NCBI RefSeq assembly: GCF_030929615.1
Contig: NZ_JAVFVU010000006.1
Span: 217,397-281,396, forward strand
Direction of reading: 5' to 3'
DNA: 64,000 nt
DNA from: Dyadobacter sp. LHD-138
GTDB lineage: Bacteria > Bacteroidota > Bacteroidia > Cytophagales > Spirosomataceae
Below are positions 18,555-27,223 of the stretch, one piece after another. The notes under the pieces were generated by a model. That model was not told the origin of the DNA. It did not search any database and worked only from the letters and a program-made list of their open reading frames with translations. The first letter of the stretch is position 1. Each line of letters starts with the position of its first letter. Made by a program: the position numbers and the translations under genes.

Positions 18555-20045
18555 TCATCTGGAATTCAGGGGCGACACATTTAACTCATAAAAAGAGTCC
18601 TTTTTCCCCAAATACTGATCCGCCTCTTCCTGCGTCCACTTAGCCTGCAAAGCCTCATAAATCCCCGAATAGCCGTCATAAGGAATTGGCTTGAAAGCGA
18701 CCTTATCAGGGAACAGTCTGGTTGTCACTTGGTTAACGGCAATAGCCCTAGCCAGCCGCCCTCCGGCAATCATTGAGGATGAAACCAACAATAATACGAT
18801 TACCAACGAATAAGGCGTCCTTCGGATCAGCGCCCAGCTTTTCTTGTAATTGCTTACGGCTGCGATCGGATAGAAAAGATAGATACCCGCTACGAGCAGG
18901 CAGGGCATAAGCCCCCGGAATAAAAAATCATTAAGTTTTCCTATCCGGAAAAGCGGGAAAAGCATGATCAGGCAAAGTGTAACAAAAATCGGAAATACGG
19001 GTAATACACTAACTATTTTCTTTTGAAAATAAAAATAGACAAGCGTAAAAAGTACCAGATTAACGCCAATATTTAATGAATACTCAAGCATTCGGTTGCC
19101 AAAACTCCCTGAGAACTGCCATACAAATCCGGAAGCAGGTAAATGTTCATGAGAAAGATAAAACAGTAACACAGGAAGGCATACCACAAAAGGTAATATT
19201 ACCAGTTTAATAACCTGTGACCAATCCAGCTTCCAGCTTTTCATTATCCATTTTCTCAGCACGACAATAGCGATAATGGTGCCACTGGTAACTGATGGAA
19301 AAACGGCCCACCAAAAACTAAGTGCCACAGGCAAAACCATGTACTCAGCATTTATTTTGTTTTTGAGAATGTAAACAAACATTCCGGCAATAATAAAGGT
19401 GGGAATAACCTGATTGGGGACCCAGAAAAGGTTTTCGAAATTGGACCATGGCTCAATGGCAAAATCGCCGAACTCATACGGCTGCCCTACCAGATTACTC
19501 AATATTACCTTTAGAAAACGCGGCGTATCGCCAACGGACAAGGCTAAAATGACGAAAATCATTTTCCTGTTCAATGCCAGATAAAGCCAGGCGAAGCCAA
19601 GAAAAAAGCCAAAAGCCGTCCAGATGAAAATGATATCCTCCCTGATCTGTCCGACCCATTTAGACAATAAAACCGGCACCACATAATAACCATAATAATA
19701 GGAAACGACGGGACCTTTCAGTGGAATCCGTTGCGGCCAGTCTGAAACAAAAAGTTCGTTAATTTTTGTATTGTGTGCCCAATGATCCAGCGTTTGAAAA
19801 CAAATTCCGGTAACGCCGGAAACCAATGTGGCAACAAGGGCAACAATCACCAAAGAGAGGATACTCTTCTGGTTCAGGATATCGGTCTTACTAAACTCCC
19901 TGTCTTTAACTACTTCAAAAAACAAAAACCCCAACATTAAAACTCCAAAAAATGCAACTGAAGTCCGGGTCCAATAAGTAAAGAAGAGTAAATTTGGAAG
20001 AAGTAAATAACCAACAGTAATACATCGAAGAAGATGAATACTCAT
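18555..20045 (-). CDS. Polytopic membrane protein of unknown function, possible GT-C-like fold
   Basis: This 496-residue protein has roughly eleven hydrophobic helices separated by short basic loops. A conserved-looking periplasmic loop follows the third or fourth helix: DWPQRIPLKGPVVSYYYGYY. The C-terminal 70 residues are soluble. The helix number and the early aromatic/proline-rich loop recall GT-C glycosyltransferases that use lipid-linked sugars, but I see no diagnostic catalytic Asp pair, so no function is assigned. It is flanked by the recA promoter region and divergent from the desaturase gene. TACATTTG upstream is a plausible -7 element. Confidence 0.8.
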   Translation of the reverse strand: MSIHLLRCITVGYLLLPNLLFFTYWTRTSVAFFGVLMLGFLFFEVVKDREFSKTDILNQKSILSLVIVALVATLVSGVTGICFQTLDHWAHNTKINELFVSDWPQRIPLKGPVVSYYYGYYVVPVLLSKWVGQIREDIIFIWTAFGFFLGFAWLYLALNRKMIFVILALSVGDTPRFLKVILSNLVGQPYEFGDFAIEPWSNFENLFWVPNQVIPTFIIAGMFVYILKNKINAEYMVLPVALSFWWAVFPSVTSGTIIAIVVLRKWIMKSWKLDWSQVIKLVILPFVVCLPVLLFYLSHEHLPASGFVWQFSGSFGNRMLEYSLNIGVNLVLFTLVYFYFQKKIVSVLPVFPIFVTLCLIMLFPLFRIGKLNDFLFRGLMPCLLVAGIYLFYPIAAVSNYKKSWALIRRTPYSLVIVLLLVSSSMIAGGRLARAIAVNQVTTRLFPDKVAFKPIPYDGYSGIYEALQAKWTQEEADQYLGKKDSFYELNVSPLNSR

Positions 20046-20081
20046 TGTTTTATAACGTTAGGGTAAAGTTAAATGGCGGCC

Positions 20082-20089
20082 AAATGTAG
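20082..20089 (-). promoter_or_regulatory. -7 element for the polytopic membrane protein gene
   Basis: TACATTTG on the minus strand is a perfect TAnnTTTG, 37 bp upstream of the start codon. No convincing -33 element is seen. Confidence 0.4.
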
Positions 20090-20284
20090 TACTTAAATAG
20101 AAATAATCCCAGTTTTAATACGAAAACAATCCTATTTCAGGAAGATTTTCAATGACTTATTTTTCAATCCCTCCCTTCGGCTACAATTATTTCAAAAAAC
20201 TGACGAGCGTCATCTTTCTTTAAATTTTCCCGAAATAACTTTGTACGCATACAATATGCCAATTGTCCTTTTAGAAGTTGCTTC

Positions 20285-21031
20285 ATGGAAATATTAATAT
20301 TTTTTATTGCGCATTGGTATCTCTCGTTATTAATGCAAACCTTTTTTCTGCATCGCTACGCAGCGCATAAGATGTTTACCATGAGCCCCGCCTGGGAAAA
20401 GGTATTTTACACTGCAACTTGGATATTTCAGGGATCATCGTTTTTAAGCCCCTATGCCTATGGGGTCATGCACAGGCTGCATCATGCCTACGCAGATACC
20501 GAACTAGATCCCCACTCCCCTAGCTTTTCGGATAGCATCATTGATATGATGTGGAAAACAAAAAATTATTACAACAATATCGTGCATCGCACAGATCAAA
20601 TCGAGCGGAAATTCAAAAAGGGAGTACCGCATTGGGAATTTATGGAACGTCTGGGGGATTCCTGGGTTTCAAGAATTGGCTGGGGAAGTTTGTATGTGCT
20701 GTTTTACATCCAGTTTGCAACCGCCTGGTGGATGTTTTTCCTACTCCCGATACACTTTCTGATGGGTCCCGTTCACGGTGTGATTATCAACTGGTATGCA
20801 CATCGTTACGGCTATGTGAATTTCAAAGTGGACGATACGGCAAAAAATTTGCTCCCTTTCGATTTTCTGATGATGGGCGAGTCTTATCACAACAACCATC
20901 ACAAATACGGAGGCAGGGCTAATTTCGGATTCAAATGGCATGAATTTGACCCGACCTATCCTTTTATTTTACTTCTGAACAAACTTAAAATCATCCATTT
21001 AAAGAAAAATAACGATCTGAATTACATGTAA
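20285..21031 (+). CDS. Acyl-CoA/fatty-acid desaturase
   Basis: This 248-residue membrane protein has the three histidine boxes of the front-end/acyl-CoA desaturase superfamily: HRYAAH (23-28), HRLHH (63-67) and HNNHH (202-206). Hydrophobic segments lie at about 4-22, 40-60 and 135-170. These di-iron enzymes introduce a cis double bond into membrane acyl chains using oxygen and a reductase. At 248 residues it is a compact member (many are 280-380) but no box is missing. The start ATG at 20285 puts box 1 right after the first helix. Substrate position cannot be read from sequence. Confidence 0.92.
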   Translation: MEILIFFIAHWYLSLLMQTFFLHRYAAHKMFTMSPAWEKVFYTATWIFQGSSFLSPYAYGVMHRLHHAYADTELDPHSPSFSDSIIDMMWKTKNYYNNIVHRTDQIERKFKKGVPHWEFMERLGDSWVSRIGWGSLYVLFYIQFATAWWMFFLLPIHFLMGPVHGVIINWYAHRYGYVNFKVDDTAKNLLPFDFLMMGESYHNNHHKYGGRANFGFKWHEFDPTYPFILLLNKLKIIHLKKNNDLNYM

Positions 21032-21040
21032 CCCTCCGAT

Positions 21041-21101
21041 CTCTGTGCTTTCAAAAGTGATATTCGTGGCCGGAAAACTATTATCCGCCACGAATACAGA
21101 G
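21041..21101. repeat. Nested inverted repeat downstream of the desaturase gene
   Basis: Outer arms CTCTG (21041) and CAGAG (21097) enclose inner arms TATTCGTGGC (21061-21070) and GCCACGAATA (21087-21096). No T-run follows, so it is not an obvious terminator. The motif looks like an interspersed palindromic element; whether it is repeated elsewhere cannot be judged here. Confidence 0.5.
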
Positions 21102-21212
21102 GTTTATACCAGAAGCCCTCCCGTTTTACTGAACCATTTCAAGGGTTTGTCCATTGAATTTAAACCAAACATTAAGAAATTATTGCACTATTCATTAAAC
21201 CAGAAGGTTTTC

Positions 21213-21260
21213 TGTATTTTTGTTTCATAGCAAGGCCGGTTGTACTAACCAGCCTTTTTT
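21213..21260 (+). promoter_or_regulatory. TATTTTTG element followed at once by a terminator-like hairpin
   Basis: A perfect -7 element TATTTTTG (about 21215-21222) is followed within 10 nt by a stem (21232-21241 / 21247-21256, one mismatch) and six T. It precedes the GTG-start aminopeptidase gene. Either the hairpin ends upstream transcription, or it caps or attenuates a very short leader. Confidence 0.4.
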
Positions 21261-21292
21261 AATTAACAAAATCACATTAACAGTCGAACCTG

Positions 21293-22330
21293 GTGCTAAA
21301 AAAGATAGTTATCACACTCATCGTTATTCTCGTTTCTCTGGGATTTTATTACCGCGATCTGGTCAGCTATGGCTGGATGCAGGCAAAAGGCCAGGTTACC
21401 ATGCTATTGAATGTACGGGACGTGGCAGATGTGTTAAACGATCCAACCTTCCCCGACTCTTTAAAATCCCGTATTCGCCTGATTGAAGAAATCAAGCAAT
21501 TTGGTGTGGATTCATTGGGATTAAACCCATCCGAGAACTACACTACCTTTTACGATCAGCAGGACAAACCACTGATGTGGGTCATGACCGCATCGGACCG
21601 GCATCAGATCAAAGCGTATAAATGGAAGTTTCCTATTATCGGAACATTTCCCTACAAAGGCTATTTTGATTCAACCAGAGCCGTTACCGAAGAAAAGGAA
21701 CTGATAAAAGCAGGACTTGATACGGATATGGGTGAGGCTTCCGCATGGTCCACGCTGGGTTATCTAAAAGATCCCATTCTTTCGAGCATGCTAAAAAGAA
21801 GAGAAGGTAGCCTTGCAAACCTGATCCTCCACGAACTGACGCATGGTACACTTTTTGTAAAGAACAACCTCGAACTGAATGAGAATCTGGCAAGTTTCAT
21901 CGGCGATCACGGAGCAATACGTTTTTTGACCCAGAAATACGGGGCAAATTCCAAAGAACTAAGAACTTACGAATTTTCGAAAAATTATAATGACGCGTAT
22001 TCCCAGCATATGTTACGGGGGATTTCCAAGCTTGACAGCCTATACGCCGATTTTGTGCTTTGCAAAACAGACAGCATAGCGATGGACACTTTAAAAAAAC
22101 AGGTAATTTTAAAAATACTTAATGATGCCGACACATTGTTTGCCAACAAAATTACGTTGAAAACCCAAAGCCGTTGGAACGATAAAAATCTTCCCAACAA
22201 TGCCTATTTCATCAGCTATCAAACGTATAAGTCCAAACAAAATTTATTTCGTCATGAGTTTGAAACCAAATTTGGTGGGAATTTCAAAAAGTATCTGTCT
22301 TATTTGAAGCAAAAATATCCCTCTCTCTAG
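21293..22330 (+). CDS. Predicted aminopeptidase (COG4324 family), membrane-anchored
   Basis: This 345-residue protein has an N-terminal signal anchor (about 4-19) followed by a zinc-peptidase-like domain. The zinc motif is LILHELTHGT (His180, Glu181, His184), with a likely third ligand in LNENLASF (Glu197). Family members are called predicted aminopeptidases from this motif; substrate data are lacking. The start is a GTG; the next in-frame ATG would delete the anchor. It is followed after 15 bp by a DUF3108 protein, which suggests a shared transcript and a common periplasmic location. Confidence 0.85.
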   Translation: MLKKIVITLIVILVSLGFYYRDLVSYGWMQAKGQVTMLLNVRDVADVLNDPTFPDSLKSRIRLIEEIKQFGVDSLGLNPSENYTTFYDQQDKPLMWVMTASDRHQIKAYKWKFPIIGTFPYKGYFDSTRAVTEEKELIKAGLDTDMGEASAWSTLGYLKDPILSSMLKRREGSLANLILHELTHGTLFVKNNLELNENLASFIGDHGAIRFLTQKYGANSKELRTYEFSKNYNDAYSQHMLRGISKLDSLYADFVLCKTDSIAMDTLKKQVILKILNDADTLFANKITLKTQSRWNDKNLPNNAYFISYQTYKSKQNLFRHEFETKFGGNFKKYLSYLKQKYPSL

Positions 22331-22345
22331 ACATTCAGCAACATT

Positions 22346-23140
22346 ATGAAGAGATTGAAAATTACGATTATTGCCGTTTTATCCCTTGCCGGACTGCTCG
22401 CTTTTAAACAGTTTGAACCAAACAGAGTTATCGTAAATAAAAGTTTCAGTTTTGGCGAAAGAGTCGAATATCGCGTTCACTATGGCTTTATCAATGCCGC
22501 CGAAGCCAAAGTTGAAATCGCGAGAAATCTCTCTGTGGTGAACAATAAACCCTGTTTCAAAATTAATGTAACAGGCAGGACGCTCGGTGCATTCGACCTG
22601 ATTTCGCGTGTTCGGGATAACTGGCGTTCCTACGTCGATACCGTTACAATTGTGCCCCAGATGTTTTACAGGAATATTCAGGAAAATAGATATCGCAAAG
22701 AGGAAACGGTTGTTTTCAACCATGATAAGGATCAGGCCGTTTCCACGATAAAGGACGAGACAAAATCCTACAAGATCCCTGATAATATCCATGACATCAT
22801 CAGTGGCTATTTCTATTTACGTACGCTGAATTTTGAAAAAATTGCAGAAGGAGAAGTCATTGAAGTACCTACTTTTTTTGATGGGGAAATTTACAAACTG
22901 CGTATCCGCTACGTCGGAAAGGATGTCATTAAAACCAAATTCGGAAAAATAAAAGTTTTACGCCTAAATCCGCTAATCCCTGACAACAAGCTATTTAAAG
23001 GCGAAGGCGCTGTAAAACTGTGGGTATCAGATGACATCAACAGAATTCCGCTAAAAGCAGAAGTCGAGCTTGCGATAGGCTCCCTTGAAATGGACATCAA
23101 ATCGGTTAAAAATCTCCGGAAGGAGCTGGAATGGTATTGA
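22346..23140 (+). CDS. DUF3108 periplasmic protein
   Basis: The 264 residues start with a signal peptide (about 5-20), followed by a beta-rich DUF3108 domain. Its typical sequences are FGERVEYRVHYGFINAAEA, the RVRDNWRSYVD segment and a C-terminal WVSDDINRIPLKAEV. The family occurs widely in Bacteroidota and Proteobacteria and has no established function. It follows the predicted aminopeptidase by 15 bp. Its last 35 bp overlap the end of the convergent FemAB/GNAT-like gene, so the two 3' ends are antisense. Confidence 0.88.
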   Translation: MKRLKITIIAVLSLAGLLAFKQFEPNRVIVNKSFSFGERVEYRVHYGFINAAEAKVEIARNLSVVNNKPCFKINVTGRTLGAFDLISRVRDNWRSYVDTVTIVPQMFYRNIQENRYRKEETVVFNHDKDQAVSTIKDETKSYKIPDNIHDIISGYFYLRTLNFEKIAEGEVIEVPTFFDGEIYKLRIRYVGKDVIKTKFGKIKVLRLNPLIPDNKLFKGEGAVKLWVSDDINRIPLKAEVELAIGSLEMDIKSVKNLRKELEWY

Positions 23141-24110
23141 GCAGATATCTAACCCGCCAGTTCTGAATTTGACGAAACGGAAAGGGTAAATTGTTTTTCT
23201 TTATCACATAATAGGACGTTTTTACCGCCCCGAAACTCTTGTAAAAAGCAGCGATAGAAGCTATCTCGGGACTTTCAAAATCGAAAATTATGGACTCTCC
23301 GGCATTTTCCCTAAAGAACTGATCCAGTAAAAATGTCCTCGCATTTCCATCACGCCCCACCTGATCGGAAGCATTAAACAGATAGATGATCTTTCCGGCA
23401 GACCGAGCAAATATCGCTCCGGCGTGGATTTGTCCGTCGCTGACCGCATACCAAAGCTCGCAAGCGTTGTTCATTTTCAGCGATTGAACCAGTTGGCGTA
23501 ACAATGCATAGGCGGAAGAATTAACGCCACCGGGAATTTTCGCAGCATGATGTTTTTGAAACAAATCAATAAGGGTTTGAGGATTATCACACTTCTGAAC
23601 AACCCAATCGACAGCCGAACTTCTTTTCAGATTAACCTTTCTGTCCACACTGTAATGATCTCTGATTTTGTTGTAAGCATTTTCCAAGGAAAGCCAGTGG
23701 GTTTGATTTTCTTCCGCAATTAAGTTTGGGAAATCCGGTAAAATTTCTCTTACAATCAGGCTATTATCCGGATTGAAATGGTAAGAAGAAATGTAGGAAA
23801 AATAATGAGAAAGCCCTCGTAGAAATAACGTTAGCTCCATGGCAGTAATAGCCTGCGTCGAAAATAACCCCAGATATTGGCAAAACAAGGGCTGCTGAAC
23901 CACTTCTTTAAGCCATTTTCGCTTTACAGGAAGCGGCATAACGATCCGGTATTCATCAGCTGCGGGCCATACCAGCGCCTTCCAATTGTCGCATACCAGG
24001 TCCAGATACGTGGTATAACCATAAATGACCTGCTGGCCGGAATTGGCAATCAGTTCATTCCAGCGCCTGTCATCAATTTCAGATCTTGAAAGTAATAACG
24101 GCGCAGTCAA
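23106..24110 (-). CDS. FemAB/GNAT-superfamily acyltransferase-like protein
   Basis: This 334-residue protein has a duplicated GNAT-like architecture. The second half carries the typical C-terminal pattern WYAVSDGQIHAGAIFA, then LFNASDQVGR and LLDQFFRENAG, then FDFESPEIASIAAFYKSFG. This resembles FemAB/BioF2-like proteins that transfer an acyl or aminoacyl group. Hydrophobic segments are absent, so it should be cytoplasmic. It begins 8 bp downstream of the dnaA stop on the same strand, so it may be read from the dnaA transcript. Acceptor and donor are unknown. Confidence 0.75.
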   Translation of the reverse strand: MTAPLLLSRSEIDDRRWNELIANSGQQVIYGYTTYLDLVCDNWKALVWPAADEYRIVMPLPVKRKWLKEVVQQPLFCQYLGLFSTQAITAMELTLFLRGLSHYFSYISSYHFNPDNSLIVREILPDFPNLIAEENQTHWLSLENAYNKIRDHYSVDRKVNLKRSSAVDWVVQKCDNPQTLIDLFQKHHAAKIPGGVNSSAYALLRQLVQSLKMNNACELWYAVSDGQIHAGAIFARSAGKIIYLFNASDQVGRDGNARTFLLDQFFRENAGESIIFDFESPEIASIAAFYKSFGAVKTSYYVIKKNNLPFPFRQIQNWRVRYLLNTIPAPSGDF

Positions 24111-24118
24111 AGTTGATT

Positions 24119-25573
24119 TTATTTAAAGTAGCTCCTAAGTTTCTGCAATGTTTCCTCCACATCCGGCGTTTCGTCCATCAGCAAATTCACGCTTTGTATG
24201 GAGTGAATAACCGTACTATGGTCACGTCCCCCGAAATGATAACCGATTGATTTTAATGGTAGATCGGTGTATTCCTTCGCCAAAAACATCGCCAGTTGAC
24301 GCGGATAAACCACTTCCTTTTTACGGCTTTTGCTTTTTAGATCGGCAATACTGACTTTGAAATAGTCCGCTACAATTTCCTGAATGGTATCAATTGTAAC
24401 TTCCTTATCTTCATTCATTACAATATTTTTGAGCGTGTTTTTAGCCAGCTCAACATCTATTTCACGCCGTGTCAGCGAAGCCTGCGCCATCAGCGAAACA
24501 ATAACACCTTCCAGCTCACGGACGTTGGAATTTACGCTGTGTGCAATATATTCGATGACGTCATAACCGATCTGAATACCTTCGGCCTGAATTTTCTTCT
24601 GGATAATGGCAATACGCGTCTCAAAATCCGGAGTCTGCAAATCCGCTGTAAGCCCCCATTTAAAACGGGACAGCAAACGGTCCTGCAAACCTTCAAGCTC
24701 ACGGGGAGGACGATCACTGGTCATAATGATCTGTTTCCCCATCTGATGAAGGTGGTTAAAAATATGAAAGAAGGTGTCCTGCGTTTTTTCCTTTCCTGAT
24801 AAAAACTGGACGTCATCAATCGCCAGAACATCCACTTTCATGTAAAAATCAGTGAAGTTCTGAAGAGTATTGTTTTTAATCGAGTTGATAAACTGGTTTG
24901 TAAACTTTTCCGAAGAAACGTAAAGTACCTGTTTGTTATCAAAATGCGTCATGATGTAGTTACCGATCGCCTGCACAAGGTGCGTTTTCCCCAGTCCTAC
25001 CCCACCGTACATCATTAACGGATTGAAAGATGTCAATCCCGGTCGCTGCGCCACCGCAAAGCCCGCAGAACGCGCCAGACGATTACAGTCTCCCTCAATA
25101 AAATTATCAAACGAATAGTTCGGGTTCAGATAAGTATCCAGATTCATGGAATCCTGATCCTTCACATTCTGATTCGAACCCATCCGCGGATCGGTCGCAA
25201 AATTATCCGGTCCTGCATATTTTGGCGACTTCACAGTCGAGACATTCATCGTCAGCGGCTGATGCTTCTCGTTTCCGGTATCGACAATAATTGAATATTC
25301 CAGAAGCCCGTCCCGGCCAATCGCATAATCCAGCGCTTTTCTTAAAAGATTAACGTAATTATCTTCCAGCCATTCGTAAAAAAACTGACTTGGTACCTGA
25401 ATCGTTAGTACTTTACCATAGATTTTCAGTGGTCGGATTGGCTCGAACCACGTTTTAAAACTTTGCTCAGGAATATGCTGCTGAATCACCCTGAGGCAAC
25501 TATCCCATATTTGGTCTACTTCTCTATGTGCGGTTACTCTTTCCAATGTAAAACTTGCGTAATCAGATATCAT
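24119..25573 (-). CDS. dnaA: Chromosomal replication initiator protein DnaA
   Basis: This 484-residue protein has all four DnaA domains: domain I (about 20-95), a variable linker, the AAA+ domain with Walker A GGVGLGKTH and Walker B LAIDDVQFL, and the C-terminal helix-turn-helix with the signature GGRDHSTVIHSI. It binds DnaA boxes and unwinds oriC. A perfect TATCTTTG lies 16 bp upstream of the ATG, which would give a leader of fewer than ten nucleotides. I found no DnaA-box cluster in the flanks, so the origin is probably elsewhere. Confidence 0.97.
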   Translation of the reverse strand: MISDYASFTLERVTAHREVDQIWDSCLRVIQQHIPEQSFKTWFEPIRPLKIYGKVLTIQVPSQFFYEWLEDNYVNLLRKALDYAIGRDGLLEYSIIVDTGNEKHQPLTMNVSTVKSPKYAGPDNFATDPRMGSNQNVKDQDSMNLDTYLNPNYSFDNFIEGDCNRLARSAGFAVAQRPGLTSFNPLMMYGGVGLGKTHLVQAIGNYIMTHFDNKQVLYVSSEKFTNQFINSIKNNTLQNFTDFYMKVDVLAIDDVQFLSGKEKTQDTFFHIFNHLHQMGKQIIMTSDRPPRELEGLQDRLLSRFKWGLTADLQTPDFETRIAIIQKKIQAEGIQIGYDVIEYIAHSVNSNVRELEGVIVSLMAQASLTRREIDVELAKNTLKNIVMNEDKEVTIDTIQEIVADYFKVSIADLKSKSRKKEVVYPRQLAMFLAKEYTDLPLKSIGYHFGGRDHSTVIHSIQSVNLLMDETPDVEETLQKLRSYFK

Positions 25574-25588
25574 AAATCAAAAGGACGG

Positions 25589-25596
25589 CAAAGATA
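25589..25596 (-). promoter_or_regulatory. Possible dnaA -7 element
   Basis: TATCTTTG on the minus strand matches TAnnTTTG perfectly but lies only 16 bp before the ATG, and no -33 partner is visible. If real, dnaA mRNA would be nearly leaderless. Confidence 0.35.
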
Positions 25597-25757
25597 CGAA
25601 AATAGATGGTCTCTGCCGATATAACCGGTGTTCAATTTAAAACCAATCTCTGCCATTAACAAGCCAGCGACTCAATCCATTGGAATAATCCTACCCAATA
25701 GACGTTGATTTCCCTGAACAGTAACACACTAATAGAAAAAATGTAATCTCAAATTAG

Positions 25758-25765
25758 TAGCTTTG
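25758..25765 (+). promoter_or_regulatory. -7 element for the methylmalonyl-CoA mutase operon
   Basis: TAGCTTTG matches TAnnTTTG perfectly, 48 bp upstream of the mutA ATG. No clear -33 TTG is present. Confidence 0.45.
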
Positions 25766-25812
25766 TCAGGTTAGCACAGCCAGCGAAAAAACATTTTAAC
25801 CACTATAAAAAT

Positions 25813-27198
25813 ATGCCTGCTTCACTGTTTTCTGAGTTTGGTTTTTCGGACAAAACGACCTGGAAAGAACAGGCAAAAAAGGAATTGGGCAAAAGTGAAA
25901 ACAAAATTAATAGCTGGAAAATTGCCCCTAATTTACACGTAGAGGCATATTACACGGCCGCCGAAATGAAATCCGGGCAATTTGCTGATCTGCAAAACAG
26001 CCAGAAAAAAATCCCAGGCTGGCATAACACCCCCCTGATAAACTTTGATAAACCCTGGCCAACGAACGCGCGGATCAGGTCATTACTGGAAGAAGGTGCT
26101 GATGCCATTCTACTTAACCTGCCGGAACCCGAGCTGATAAAATCCGAGCTTGCCAAGACCTTACATGCGGTAAGGCTCAGCGATGCTCGCATTTTTTTCC
26201 AGACCAAAATAAATCCTGAAAAATTATTCGATGAGATTTCTAAAGGAGCCGGATATTACCTAAAAGGAGGTATTGCCAACGATCCTTTGGCAAACTGGAT
26301 GCGATCCGGGACGGAATACAAACATGCTATCGACGACGTTTGTGCCGTTTTACACAAAACGAAAACAATGCGTGAATTTCGGCCTTTGATGATCGAAAGC
26401 CATATGTACCACAACGCAGGTGCCGACCCGGTTCAGGAACTGGCATTTTTACTAGCCGGAACTGTTCATTATGTAGATAAATTAACAGATGCAGGTATAT
26501 CAACGCTGCATGCGCTGAACCGTTTTTTTTATTCAGTATCGGTTGGCACCGATTATCTTACCGAGATTGCAAAATTAAGGGCACTGCGGTTCCTTCATCA
26601 GAAAATATGCCGGGCCTATCAATTGCCTGATGAACTTGGTCATCCATTTATCCATGCACAAACCTCGTCTTTTTATAATACACGACAGGTCGCTGAAACC
26701 AACATGATCCGTGCAACGAGCGAGGCCATGAGCGCTGTGATCGGGGGCTGTGACGCGTTAACCGTTCTACCCTATGATCATTTACTTATAGAAACAAAAG
26801 GTTTTAGTGACAGGATTGCCGGCAATATTTCTTCCTTACTTTCCAGTGAAAGTTACTTCGACCGAGTGGCTGATCCTGCGGCCGGCTCCTATCTGATCGA
26901 GCATCTTTCGCTCAAATTAGCGGATGCCGCCTGGGATCTCTTCTTACAAACGGAAGAAAAGGGTGGATTGGTAGCGTGCTTTGAAACCGGTTTCATTCAG
27001 GACGAAATTGAAAAATCCTGGCTTGAAAAAGCAGCCAGTCTTCACGCGGCTCGGGTCATGGTCGGTGTAAACAAGTTCGCTTTCCATGAAACAATGCCGG
27101 TTCCCTCACAAGTTTCGCCTGCGGGAGATCAAGAACAAAGGACAAAAACTTTACCGGTTCGAAATTTGTCAGAATCCTGGAAAGAAGCTAAGCTGTGA
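25813..27198 (+). CDS. mutA: Methylmalonyl-CoA mutase small (beta) subunit
   Basis: This 461-residue protein covers the TIM-barrel half of the mutase fold and stops without a cobalamin-binding domain, as expected of the non-catalytic subunit. Conserved mutase stretches include [31 protein letters not shown] and the [15 protein letters not shown] region. Together with MutB it forms the heterodimer that converts methylmalonyl-CoA to succinyl-CoA, linking propionate metabolism to the TCA cycle. MutB starts 25 bp downstream. The first ATG gives normal length. Confidence 0.94.
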   Translation: MPASLFSEFGFSDKTTWKEQAKKELGKSENKINSWKIAPNLHVEAYYTAAEMKSGQFADLQNSQKKIPGWHNTPLINFDKPWPTNARIRSLLEEGADAILLNLPEPELIKSELAKTLHAVRLSDARIFFQTKINPEKLFDEISKGAGYYLKGGIANDPLANWMRSGTEYKHAIDDVCAVLHKTKTMREFRPLMIESHMYHNAGADPVQELAFLLAGTVHYVDKLTDAGISTLHALNRFFYSVSVGTDYLTEIAKLRALRFLHQKICRAYQLPDELGHPFIHAQTSSFYNTRQVAETNMIRATSEAMSAVIGGCDALTVLPYDHLLIETKGFSDRIAGNISSLLSSESYFDRVADPAAGSYLIEHLSLKLADAAWDLFLQTEEKGGLVACFETGFIQDEIEKSWLEKAASLHAARVMVGVNKFAFHETMPVPSQVSPAGDQEQRTKTLPVRNLSESWKEAKL

Positions 27199-27223
27199 AC
27201 CATTACGTCAAATCAACAAACTT

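Noticed and set aside
25574..25812. oriC next to dnaA
   Set aside because: No TTATCCACA-like boxes or AT-rich repeats were found in the spacer.
27086..27223. Upstream in-frame start of mutB
   Set aside because: It would overlap mutA by over 100 bp and the extra residues do not look like a mutase N-terminus.
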